A stretch of 29,342 nt of DNA from Phoronis australis (lineage: Eukaryota > Phoronida > Phoronidae), in the NCBI GenBank assembly GCA_002633005.1, contig NMRA01000021.1, positions 1,424,735 to 1,454,076 of the forward strand, written 5' to 3'. Positions 10,712 through 20,790 of this stretch are shown here, in pieces; position 1 is the first letter of the stretch; the number at the start of each line of letters is the position of its first letter. A program made the position numbers and the translations under genes. The notes under the pieces are model-generated. The model was not told the origin of the DNA. It ran no database searches and worked only from the letters and a program-made list of their open reading frames with translations.

Positions 10712-10834
10712 TCATGTTTCAGATTTTGTTAGTATAATTGATTTTCTTGGGAAATCTTGGATAACATCTGTATCACTTTCAGCAACTTCAGCTTTAGTAC
10801 TACTGCTGGTGTCTTGAAACGTTGCTATGCCGTT
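10712..10834 (-). pseudogene. short minus-strand coding remnant
   Basis: Forty open codons follow an in-frame stop and end in TGA at 10712-10714. The middle reads KAEVAESDTDVIQDFPRK, acidic then basic, with protein-like composition. It is on the same strand and upstream of the fragments at 9092-9361 and 8702-9019, so all three could be remains of one gene, but nothing links them directly. Confidence 0.25.
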
Positions 10835-10839
10835 CTATG

Positions 10840-11960
10840 TCCTTTCAATTTTTTGGTCTGACACTTGGTCTTCTAGCTAGTTTACAGCACTCAGCAGTAT
10901 AGTATACTGTATACTGTGTAGGCTATACCAGGACATGCTGCTGTTTTCTGCACAAACATTTGTGACACCTCTTCTTCTTTTTGATCTACTGATCTACAGA
11001 GTTCCACAGTCCATTTGCTTTCGTTAGGAAGCGTTCCTAAGCTTCTTTAGGCTCTGGCATCACAATTTTGTGCTGTTAGATAATCCTTGAATTATACAGG
11101 CATCACACTCCATGGGAGCAGCCATATTGAAGTAACTAAGCACAACAATACAATCTGGCTCTCTGATTGATCAATTCAATAGAAAAGCGCCACCAAGTGG
11201 CAGGAATGCACATCATATTTTGTGCAACAAAAACACCCTTTTTAAAAAAATGTGCAAGTGTAGACGTGGGAACTTTTTGGAATTTGATTTATAGGTATAT
11301 TATCTAGCCACATAGAAAAAACTAGGTTGCCCCCNACGCTATGAGATCTGGCCCACCGACTATAAATGTTGTTGCCAATACTGAGATTCAATAGATTTTA
11401 GACATAATAGGTGTTGGTTTTGCTATCCCTTTGGTGGTCACCTTAGTGGCCCACATTTTGAAAGCATGACTTTTTGCTTGAGGAGGTAGACAAATGTATT
11501 GCATGATCGACCTAGTTTATGAAGTATAAGGCCCCAGACACACCTCTGAACAGAATCAGACTGGTGAAGTGTAATTTATTACGCCTCTTTCAACTTTTCA
11601 AATTTTTATGTCTGTAATACAACTCACTGTGAAACAGTAAAAATTTATTCGCTATAGAATATCAAACAGCAAAATAACGATTATCAAAGCAGCAGTGTGC
11701 AACGTTTGTGCATGTGCAAGAACTGATTTTTGAGGACATGTTTCAAAAGGTTAAGTCGTACATTTGTTCTTGTGCTCTACTCTTTCTACCTTTTCTGAAA
11801 ATTTAATTTCACTTGGAACGTTCACTAAGTCTGTAAGAAGACGGCCATAATTGCTCATTGAGCAAATAATTTGTGTGCGGGGCGTTACTGCTGTGATGTG
11901 CTCACAATTATGGTAAGATCTCAACAATTAGGCTAACAAATAATTACATTCTGGGCAATT
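10840..11960. other. non-coding stretch with one ambiguous base
   Basis: AT-rich DNA. A small palindromic AGTATACTGTATACT-type run lies near 10900-10915. Position 11335 is an n. No genes or clear repeats were recognised. Confidence 0.45.
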
Positions 11961-11966
11961 CCATTT

Positions 11967-13669
11967 GTGACGGACGTACAATCAGAGAACATTTTGACCA
12001 ATTGTGAAAAGAGTTTTCATCCCAGGAAAATAATTAATACATCAATTCTTAGGTCTCAGTGCTAGCTTCCAAGTATGTATAAGCTTCTTGTTATCTGACT
12101 AAGGAAATTTCCTTTAAAAGGATATGATGGAGAATTTGAATTAAAAAAAAATTAATTTTCTGTAAGTTGCATTAAGTCAGAATGTTTTGTTTTTTATGAT
12201 GATTTAGTGGAATGCTTGTAAAGTATACAACATACTAATTTGTTTGATGATATCTTCTAAGGAATTTTTGTTAGACAATCTTATGTGAGGTTAGTTATTG
12301 TGACAGACAGACATGACGGACGTACGCTCTGAATTCCTAGTATTAAATTATTTGTTGTGACTAAGATATCAGTTCAAAATAATTCAAACTTCAGTATCTA
12401 GGCTATATTGGTCTTTTGCTGCTGATTCTATGTTTTTTTAAATCAAAATACACCAACTGACCTTTTGCACCAAATCATCATCCCCAGCAAATGCTGGGAA
12501 TGTACTCTAGGATTTTAACTTTTTTTTAAAGCTATAAAACAACCTCCTAAAATCCACTTTGATATTTGAAGATCTGGCTGGGAATGAGATAGATAATTAT
12601 TTTGTGTTTGACACTTGTTGGTAATCAGGAAAACTGTTTTTATGTGATTAGTAGCTCTAATAAAATTCAAAACTTAAGTAAGTAAGTATGACTATCCTCA
12701 ATATAAAATGTGAACTTAAGTTTGAATCATTATTAATCATCATTGTAATAAATATGCATTTTAATTATTTTTATAGTAGGACTTGCTCTAAGCCTGTACA
12801 GATTTGTCTTGGCCATGTCACTGATAGTTTTGATGCGTGCCCATGTTAATAATCAAGGTGCTGTTTTAAAAATATTAGTATGAGAACTTCAGTATCTTCT
12901 TATAACAAACTATGAAGCAAACAATTGGTTCAACATGGTTTAGTTGACACTTGACAGCATCGTCTTGTGGCATTCCAATTTTGATAAAAAACCGGTGCTG
13001 TCTTGCAGTGTTAAGGCAGAAATTAAATTTAGGATTATCGTTTAGGAATAATCTTTAATATGAATATCTTGCTTCAGTTGTTTTCCAAAAACTAGGGATT
13101 TCTTTACAAACGGGGCACTAACACAACAGTAATAAGTTCATTAAATTAACATTTTGTTTTATTTTCATTCTATGATGTGGTGCCACTGACTAATTTTTTC
13201 AATTTGAATTCTCTTAAGAATAAGTAGATGACACCATAAAGAATTAACTTCTCAGCAAATACTTTTGAAATTGAAAAAGTCCAATGCATATAGTGTAAAT
13301 CCGGAACAACTTCTGTATTTGATTTGATTTGATGGCCGTCTCTGTAAGAAATATTTAAATATTTTAGGTTCTTAGGTGATAGACTAATCCTTCTTCTGCA
13401 TGTTTGGAAAGTAAATAAAAAAGACCTACGGTTATTTCTATTGGCTGAAAAATTGTAATTTCATGTGTGGCGAACATACGTGATCGACGTACAAATTTTC
13501 CGTACATCGGTTACGCGATTTCTAACTTAACAAATAATCACAGGGGTCTAAAATTTGGGTCAATATCATTGAGAAACAAGTTAAAAAAGAATCTGAAATT
13601 ATTTTCAATTTGATTTTTTTGAAAACTTTTGACATGACGAAACTTTATGGCACTTTGTGACGCACGTAC
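11967..13669 (+). repeat. dispersed GACGNACGTAC motif, four copies
   Basis: GACGGACGTAC occurs at 11969-11979 and 12315-12325, GATCGACGTAC at 13482-13492 and GACGCACGTAC at 13659-13669, all in one orientation. Three are preceded by TG or TGT. The surroundings are AT-rich and poor in CpG, so these CpG-rich 11-mers stand out. They may be internal motifs of a large decayed element spanning about 11.6-13.9 kb whose ends I could not find. Confidence 0.5.
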
Positions 13670-14040
13670 GGCACCATAATATCCAGGAGTTGACCTTTGA
13701 CCCAAGGAGGTCGACGATGCAATACAGGTCAAATGATATTTTTTAGAAAGTTTTGGCTTCATGTGATTACACAAATTTGATAATGTAGCAAAATACCCAT
13801 AATTAACGTATTTATGAATATAATTAGCAAGGCACATAAAAACAGAGTAATTTTATAGGTTCAAGTGACCTCCGAAAATGTGTCCGTTTTGTAAAAAATC
13901 GAAAGCTATAGGAAATTCATATATGAGCTCTGAAACTAGAGAGACTGGGCTTTCAGGTGACACCTAAAATGTTAATCTCTAAGACACAATTTCAATTTTT
14001 TGTTGCAAGGTTGACCTTTTCACAAAATTGCCCTACTATA
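13670..14040. other. non-coding stretch before hAT-like copy B
   Basis: A minus-strand frame at 13538-13837 has no recognisable domain and is probably chance. Nothing else is visible. Confidence 0.4.
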
Positions 14041-15564
14041 CAGGGTCTTAACTGGGTTTCAAAACACCGCTCGCCAGCTGGGCGAGTGAGCCAGAAAATG
14101 TACTTGCCCAGCCCGAAGTTCAGTCGCCCAGTGGTTTGCGTCACTTGCTGCCAATGTCAACAAACATCGTTTCGTGTGTTGTTGTCACCATCTGTTAGGG
14201 CTAGTATCGTTTTCAGAAAATGAATTTCTACTAAGAAATTTTCGACTCAGATGAATTCCCAGCAACGCAAGACGTTGCCTTGGCGCAAAGCTATATGCAA
14301 ATATAGGTTACAGCTACGGCGCCGATTTGAGTAAAAGACTGACCAGATAAAAGTTTAAATTTATTAAAAACTGCACTCTTCCTCACCCCTGACACCAAAA
14401 TGGAAGCGCCCAACCAAAATCAACTTGTCATTAAACTCAAGTCAAACATTCTGTGCACATCCACGTGGTCGAAAACTTATTTTCTGAACTTTTGATTTGC
14501 CTGGTGACTTTTTACAAGATGTGTGTTTGCTTCATCATTCCGGTAGCCAACCGAGCACCCCTATGCATTTTAGTAATATCCTGGGATTGTTGAGCATGTG
14601 CTTTGAATAAACATGGTTTTGGCTTTGAACTAAAAAAAAGAAATATACAATGTATATAAAATGTTAAATTCTTCAAACTAAGCTCATAGTATTCAGTTAG
14701 AAAATCTGTCAATCATTAGCACCTGCTTGGTTGCCAAGCTTTAAGTTCCTGGCAAAGTATTCAGTAAGAAGACCTGTCAATCATTAGCAGGTGTTTGGTT
14801 GCCTAGGTGTCCAGCGGAAGCGAATCTTTACAAAACCAAGTGCTTCCCTTAGAAATGCACCGGGAACTAGCGGAATCTTGCTTGATCTGTCTTTTCTCTC
14901 AAGAAACTTGCCCTACTGAACGTAGGCCTACCTGTAGGAATACCTTTGTTCTAAGAAATGACGAACAGCCACCGAAGTACGTAAAAACCTAATCATACTC
15001 GGGATCACGACGCCACTGTATCGTGCACTACAGGCCGTTGGAAGTCCGTTATTTCAATCCCTCAACCTATCTTTTAACTGATATGCTTGAAGTCCGACGT
15101 CGGTGTAGCTCCGTGAGAGTAAACACGGTCTTCCGTGCAGTAAGCAACAAATCAAGACTTTTCAAAAATTTCTGTTTTAACCGCCTAGCCCGTTTTTAGA
15201 TTCCCAATTTCACTTGCTGTAAGCACATGGACCAGTCTTCCACCTTCCCCCTTTTTCTTTGTTTCGGGCAAGTCCACAAATTCCTTTGTCTAGACGAATC
15301 ACTACTGAATCGGTAGGAGAGCACACGGCGCCGATGTTTTTTACTGCCGGAGCATCGACGCGCTGACCAAACTGAACCTTTGTTTTCATGATAAAAACAG
15401 CACAAGGAGGAGAAAATGTATTTATGTTAATCTGGGAAACGGTAGAGTCCTTTGGCACTCTGAAAATTCGCTCGCCACCTGGGCAACCGGAAAGACAATT
15501 TCTACTCGCCCAGCACCATTTTTACTCGCATTGGCGACTGGGCGAGTGGCTAAGTATATCCCTG
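14041..15564. mobile_element. hAT-like non-autonomous transposon, copy B
   Basis: The element starts CAGGGTCTTAAC and ends GTATATCCCTG (15554-15564); the reverse complement of that end equals the first 11 bp of copy A at 5041. The first 345 bp align with 5041-5412 and the last 360 bp with 6595-7010. They share the GCTGGGCGAGTGAGCC and CACAAGGAGGAGAAAAT stretches. The middle (about 14390-15200) is unlike copy A. CTATA lies at both borders (14036-14040, 15565-15569), a shorter duplication than the 6 bp of copy A. There is no transposase. Confidence 0.78.
14688..14803. repeat. 68-bp tandem duplication inside copy B
   Basis: The unit starting AGTATTCAGTTAG at 14688 recurs from 14756 as AGTATTCAGTAAG, sharing CTGTCAATCATTAGCA and TTGGTTGCC with a few differences. 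The second unit is about 48 bp long, ending near 14803. It is confined to the part of copy B that copy A lacks. Confidence 0.75.
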
Positions 15565-15569
15565 CTATA

Positions 15570-16173
15570 ATTGCCTTTTTCTCACTTTTCAATGATCTTT
15601 AACCAGAGTACGTGCAAAGTTAACCTAGATAATTTAACTGCATACAAACATCAAACTGGAATAAATCAACTGAGGGTCCATGAATCTTGAGGTTAAAGCA
15701 ATGTATGAACTATGTGGTCCATAGTTGTGTTGTGAAATTGAGAATGCAATTGCCATATTAAGAAACCTGAAACAATGGTACCAGATCGACAGGTTTTGCT
15801 GCATGGGGCTTTTAAGAGAAACTGATTTAATATTATCAAGTGTACTGTTTTGTTCTGTGAAACAAAGGAGTTGTATGGTATTGATTTTCTTAATTAAAGC
15901 TGTATCTTACCCCTGTTCAGATGCCCAATGGCTTCGGGGCTTAAAAACAATAGGCATCCAATCTTAAATGTTTGTCAACTAAGCGGGTAACTCAGATGTC
16001 ACAGGCAACGCGTTCATGTGCAACTCATGCATGGGCAATTTTAGAATTGGTCAACCCCAACAAGCCGAACAATTTGAAGAGTTGCTGATGTATTTGACAT
16101 TTTTGTTGGTAGTGGAGATAGAATCTTATAACAGTACAGAATATCCTGCGAATGGTTTAAGATATGAAACGGT
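15570..16173. other. non-coding stretch
   Basis: It contains a + frame at 15725-15967 without recognisable domains or splice support. No repeat or RNA gene was seen. Confidence 0.4.
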
Positions 16174-16253
16174 CTATTTCGTTTTCAGATAATAAATATA
16201 GAAAGGCTAGTCTGAGGTTTGAAGATGCCTCAGATCTAGCCTTTACGAAATAG
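16174..16253. repeat. nested inverted repeat, possible small hairpin RNA or MITE relic
   Basis: The inner arms AAAGGCTAGTCTGAGG (16202-16217) and CCTCAGATCTAGCCTTT (16228-16244) pair over 16 bp with one bulged base around a 10-nt loop. The outer arms CTATTTCGT (16174-16182) and ACGAAATAG (16245-16253) pair over 9 bp, with 19 unpaired bases on the left only. Total length is 80 nt. A miRNA precursor would be of similar size, but the lopsided internal loop and short terminal loop argue against a classical one. Confidence 0.6.
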
Positions 16254-16649
16254 TAAAACAATTAATATTCAACATATAAAGAACAATAAATGTAAGTTAA
16301 AAGGAGAGGAGGGCGTGTAGAGTTTTTGTATACCTTTCTGACGTACACTCACGCCGTGTGTATATAATGAAAGAGCTCAAATTATTAAGAGGCTCATAGA
16401 TATATACATATATCTAGATAAACCATTACGAAAATTCTTATCTAATGTATAACATCGTGTAACAACACTATGTACTAATTGTCTATATGTCAATACAACA
16501 GAACTTAAAATCTCTCAAGAACGGCACTTGGTAAAATCGAATAAAAATTATTGGTGAGATTTTGAGGAACTCAAGAACATAAACAACCATGATCCGGAAG
16601 CTTGTTACTCTAACGTAATAAGTGAGTGTAAGGAGATCCATTTACATAC

Positions 16650-16856
16650 CAACTTTGAAAAGGTCCGATCAAATGATCACGGAAGAAGTGCTCTGCAAAC
16701 ACAAAAGTGGCCATCACAGCGCCATCTTGCATCTGATTTCGCCCAAGACATCTCATTTCTCCAATAACGGTTGATTTCTGTACACTTCCAGCATAATACC
16801 TAAAGGCATGCGTGTAGACCTGTCTGCTTACATATCCACCTTTGTGTCTGAGGTAT
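16650..16856 (-). CDS. internal coding exon of an unidentified gene
   Basis: On the minus strand an AG (ATGTGGCAG) precedes 207 open bases that end at a strong donor, TTG followed by GTATGTAAAT. The exon starts with one base of a split codon and ends with two, encoding 68 whole codons. The peptide opens YLRHKGGYVSRQVYTHAF, continues RYYAGSVQKSTVIGEM and finishes with ATFVFAEHFFRDHLIGPFQS. It is rich in Gly, aromatic and hydrophobic residues, with higher GC than the flanks, as expected for real coding DNA. An in-frame stop lies two codons upstream of the acceptor and another about 12 codons past the donor, consistent with an internal exon. I cannot name the family. Neighbouring exons were not found with confidence. 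It is antisense to ST7, so it is a nested or neighbouring gene. Confidence 0.6.
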
Positions 16857-17259
16857 CTGCCACATTAATGCTTATAAACATGCGTAACTTCAGTTAAAAA
16901 GTGTTTAAGATAGCAGGTTTGGTGTCAAAAACGATTTGTCGTAAATGACCCAACCATGTCTAGTACCCGGATTTTCTGTAGATAAGTTCATAGGTGTATA
17001 CGTTCAGAAAATGAAAATTTTCAGGCATTTTAGTAATACCGAATGACGACCCGGGTGTTTATACACAATACGGGGCATGTAAATGGAAAGTCAAAGTTTT
17101 GCTGACTTAGAAATTCTTTACTTAAAATTGTGTTTGTTAATAAATGCACAATTCGCCAGCACCTTGTTTTTTATGAATGATAAATGCTCCACAAAACTGA
17201 ATTTGTGAAAAAAGTTGATGCTGTATAGGCTTTTAAGATGAAATTTTCCGAATAAGTAC
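16857..17259. other. probable intron sequence
   Basis: No exon is convincing between the minus-strand exon at 16650-16856 and the candidate at 17260-17351. A TTTTTAACT branch-like site lies just upstream of the acceptor at 16857 on the minus strand. Confidence 0.35.
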
Positions 17260-17351
17260 CCCCACCTTCTGGACATTTGACACCAGTAGTTGTAACACCA
17301 AATGCCCATGGGCGTTTATTCGGCATAATTTTCATCATTTCATTGGGTGGG
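17260..17351 (-). CDS. tentative minus-strand exon, unidentified
   Basis: On the minus strand, ATTGATCAG precedes an open stretch encoding PPNEMMKIMPNKRPWAFG and then VTTTGVKCPEGGG, followed by a GTACTT donor-like site. The composition is protein-like and it lies upstream, on the same strand, of the exon at 16650-16856. However, it would end with one spare base and the next exon begins with one, so direct splicing of the two breaks the frame. Either an exon between them is missed, a different site is used, or this is chance. Confidence 0.28.
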
Positions 17352-17361
17352 CTGATCAATG

Positions 17362-17455
17362 AATATCCCGGTAAGTATTGTGAGGAGGTGTTGGAGAATA
17401 ATACTGCAAGATGCGGGCTATGTGAGTCCCCTAGGTACGTCATTAGTGCGTAGGT
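17362..17455 (+). repeat. interspersed repeat, copy 1 (inverted partner at 20676)
   Basis: GATGCGGGCTATGTGAG and the following AGGTACGTCATTAGTGCG match, after reverse complement, the stretch near 20685-20775 containing CACTAATGAGTACC and GGGCTTACATAGCCCGCATC. The identity is patchy. The family is unidentified. Confidence 0.6.
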
Positions 17456-17502
17456 CAGAATTTTTGTTCTCACGTTTACAAGTTGATTACAACTGTTCTT
17501 TA

Positions 17503-17940
17503 GTGCCATTTACACTCCAAAAGTTGACACGGATCAGCTGACACGGATCAGCTGACACTGAACGAGATGTTCCAGCGCAAGTATGTGTGTAGACGGGACT
17601 GAAATGAAGCAAATTGACACCGCGGTGACAACTTTTGCCACCCATTTGTGAGGTAGAGCAATTCACTTGATCATCTTCCTTCGTGTCAATTATATGTCTA
17701 AACACGGCAACTAAACTGGGGAAAGGCAAAAAGGATCATCTTTATTGTGCTTGTGCAATGACCCACATATGGGTTCTCTGTCTCGATCTGCAACTCCTGC
17801 TATTTGAAAACCTGGGCATGTGCATTCCACTCTCCAGCCTACAACTTCAGTCTTGCCACAGTTACTGAGATGTGTGTGTGTTAACAGCTGCTTGACACCG
17901 ATCAATTTGCTCCGTGTCAGTTGCGCCGGGCCAAAAGTTG
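17503..17940 (+). repeat. interspersed repeat rich in TGACACGG motifs, copy 1
   Basis: It aligns by eye with 21443-21750: both have CATTTACA near the start, tandem GACACGGA-CAGCTGACA motifs, ATGTCTAAACAC followed by AAACTGGGG or similar, and ATTGCGC/ATTGTGC. A CCGTGTC motif recurs near both ends. It is probably a decayed DNA element; no clean terminal repeats were found. Confidence 0.6.
17525..17560 (+). repeat. 14-bp tandem repeat, 2.5 copies
   Basis: TGACACGGATCAGC occurs exactly twice (17525-17538, 17539-17552), followed by TGACACTG. The same motif family recurs in the related repeat at about 21470-21500. Confidence 0.85.
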
Positions 17941-17944
17941 ATGT

Positions 17945-19186
17945 CGTAACGGGACTTTAGTTTGGCGTAGTTGACGTTCAAATAGCATTGTCCTTTAGTT
18001 CCTGCAATACAATAGCATAGTTAGGCTCAGCATGCAAGTATATCTTTTTAATACTCTTTAATCCTATAGAAATCTATCTTAGCATTAATTTATTAAAGTA
18101 ACATATTTTGTTGTTTCAGTGGTTGAAATAGAATTCGTATTTTTGCTCATGATTGTAGTGACAGTCTAACGCAATCTCTAGTTAAAAATCATTTCTTTGG
18201 TGTTCCCTGCATAAATACACTGTCATGATTAGAATCGAGCTGAAGGTGATTTTGTAAATTTATCCATTTTGCTTGAAGACTTGGGCATTTCTGTGAGTCA
18301 TCATGGAGTCTGGTTATTTCTTTGTCATTAAGGATCATTGATTACAACATAAAGGAATTGTTAAAGCATGCATTAAGCCTTCTGAGAGGGATTAAATTAC
18401 ACTGTTTATGGTGGGTGAGGCTTAACAAAGGCCTTTTGGGAGGATACCTTTGCACTAATTGTTGATCATTTTTGAGATTTAAGTAGGTGTAGACTTGCAC
18501 AGCATAGTTAATGATCGAAACATGTAGTTTAATGTTATAGTGTGAGGCAAGGCATTGTGTATCCAGAGAAAATGTCATGAAGGAATGTCTGTTTATGTGG
18601 TTCGTTTAGATTTTGGTAAAATGTTCGTAATCTAGTGTCTTTTTACAATTAGAAATATTTCACATTTTCTTATTGGCTACATACTCAAACTTGTTTCGAA
18701 ATAATTGACTTTAGTTTGCATATTTTTGGAAAAATTGGTGTTTAATGCAATAATTTTTTACCTTGATTAACCTTAAATTGTTTTGAGTCATCTGCAGATG
18801 TGTAGCAGCACGACCATCTCTCAAGTTTCCTCTTGATCTGGTACGTGAAAGTGAGTTACCAGTTAGACTTAAGACAGAAATTTGGTATTACGGTCCAAGT
18901 TCAGTATTTCTAAAAGATGTAAAGCTAAGTAATTACGAGCGCATCTCATTTGAGAAATAATTTTAGGAAATCATCTGAGTGACTAGCAGTTATGTGCATA
19001 TTCTCAGACTTGACACTTTTGCACAAGTGAGATTTAAATTAGTTGTATGGACTATAAGGCCAACTTTCTGACAAAAGACTCAAGACACATCTCATGAAAC
19101 ACACACCTGATGGTGACCAAGAAATTAAAGGGAACACGTCATTACCATGTACATTTTAAATTTATCAATCGTGGCTGAATGATCCT
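17945..19186. other. AT-rich non-coding stretch
   Basis: No gene is assigned. A + frame from about 18790 to 18959 (containing RLKTEIWYYGPSSVFLK) is open for 55 codons but lacks a recognisable family or convincing splice pair. Confidence 0.4.
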
Positions 19187-19188
19187 TA

Positions 19189-19452
19189 CCCGGGTGAGAA
19201 TTTGACACGTTTGACACGCTCTAAAAACGTGGAGTATTGGAACGCCCTAAAAGCGTGTCGAACGTGTAAAACGTGGCGTGTCAAATGTGTAAAATGTAGC
19301 GTGTCAAAAACGTGTAATTTTCGTTCCAATACTCCACTCTAGCGTGTCATGTTTTTACACGTTTTACACGGCAATTTTGACACATATTACACGTTTTTTG
19401 ACATGTTTGACACGATCAAAAGCGTGTCAAACGTGTAAAATTCTCACCCCGG
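19189..19452. mobile_element. 264-bp palindromic MITE full of GTGTCAAA/ACGTGTAAAA motifs
   Basis: The left end CCCGGGTGAGAATTTGACAC and right end TGTAAAATTCTCACCCCGG are inverted copies with a few mismatches, and TA flanks both (19187-19188, 19453-19454). A perfect inner inverted repeat, GTGGAGTATTGGAACG (19229-19244) and CGTTCCAATACTCCAC (19322-19337), encloses about 77 bp made of GCGTGTCAAA and ACGTGTAAAA units. The single strand could fold into a long hairpin with an inner loop. It has no coding capacity. Confidence 0.85.
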
Positions 19453-19454
19453 TA

Positions 19455-20346
19455 CTGGCAAGTTGAATGGAGCTAAAATGGTCACATTGCTACTGCATTC
19501 AAATTTGGGCAACACTTAATTGATGCCTATGTTATTTATTTTTGGAATCTTTCTTATTCATAGTTCAATACTAAGGTTGCATAACCTTTCTAGTCATGTG
19601 GCAATTATTCTTACTTTGTTACATTTGAAGGCACTAGCTATGTTGTCATGCTTGAACAAGACCGAATATTTTTTATCAGTGATCGTCAAAAAAATAAGTT
19701 TTGCTTGGTGACAGCATGAGGGATTAAGAAAAGCTAACTTGCATTGTATTATCGGTCAGCATTCTTATTCAAGCTTCCGCAGCAATGATCACCGAGCGGC
19801 AAAGCTATTCAAGCTTGACATTCAATGTTGAAAAGGTGACTGTCTTTACATGCTCATACAACTTCTAAACATTTTTGGCTTTAGTATTTTTCATGGTCAC
19901 TGAACACTGGTTAGGATCAAGTAAATTCAAGCTTGGGGAAAAATCTTAAGGTTGGGCAGACTACTCAGCTTGAAGAAGCGTGTTCAGAATTAGGCAAGGA
20001 AAGTATTTGTCCTGAGAGGACTCCTGTTGGTATCCCTTCCAACTCTTTCTATGGAGAATTACCCCCAGAGAATACTCTGATGTTCGACTGATTATGATAT
20101 CGAAATCGTTAGAAAGAAAAATAAACTAGTCAAAACCCTTACGTCAATGTAACTGGAAATTGTAGTTGCTCATGAGTTTTCTGCTGCCTCGTAGTGTCTG
20201 GTCTGTTTTGTGTCATGAATGTGGGCTTCATTTTTGATCAGATGATTAGTTTATTATGGTGAAACATATAAGCCGAATCCCAACACAAGTTTCTTGATAA
20301 GTTATATCCCGTTTTCTGTCATTTTAGTCTCCACCCACTCCGTTAT
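19455..20346. other. non-coding stretch
   Basis: AT-rich DNA with no convincing exon. The frame at 19520-19711 has no recognisable features. Confidence 0.4.
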
Positions 20347-20377
20347 GACCTGGGTGAGAATTTTACACTTTGACATG
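20347..20377 (+). repeat. solo end of the 19189-19452 MITE family
   Basis: CCTGGGTGAGAATTTTACAC followed by TTTGACATG matches the termini of the element at 19189-19452, but no second end is visible nearby, so it is a truncated relic or a remnant of recombination. Confidence 0.6.
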
Positions 20378-20675
20378 CAACTTTGTTGCCATTTCCAGCA
20401 GTCTTTCTCTCATTTCAGTTCACTAGCAGATCTAGGAAGTTGAAAGTGGGCAAACCCATGTTTTTGAAGGAATATCTTTGTAAGCCTCAGAGTTTGAATT
20501 TTTCCTTTTTTAAAAGGATTTCGTCTTTTTTGGTTTCAATTTCCTAGTATTTGATTTCTAGTTTCTTCTTTCTTGTCTTTTTTATCATTATTTTAACTTA
20601 TTTCATGCCAAAACATTTATTTCAATTAAATTTTACAACACAAGCCTTTTTATTTGTGAGACAATATATGAAATA

Positions 20676-20790
20676 GGGGACCTTTGCACTAATGAGTACC
20701 TGTGGGCTTACATAGCCCGCATCATGCAATGGTATTCCCCAGCACCACGACACCATACTTACTAGACACGGTTCAGGGAATTGTAGAGGA
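20676..20790 (-). repeat. interspersed repeat, copy 2 (inverted relative to 17362)
   Basis: The reverse complement contains GATGCGGGCTATGTAAGCC and GTACTCATTAGTGCAAAGG, matching 17362-17455 with small differences. Confidence 0.6.

Noticed and set aside
13538-13837. 99-codon minus frame
   Set aside because: Basic and low-complexity at the end, no domain, no splice signals, and it overlaps the GACG-ACGTAC motif region.
18790-18959. 55-codon + frame (RLKTEIWYYGPSSVFLK) and an antisense frame at the same place, considered as exons or retroelement remnants
   Set aside because: Neither has a recognisable family and both cannot be real; the donor and acceptor combinations do not give a single consistent exon.
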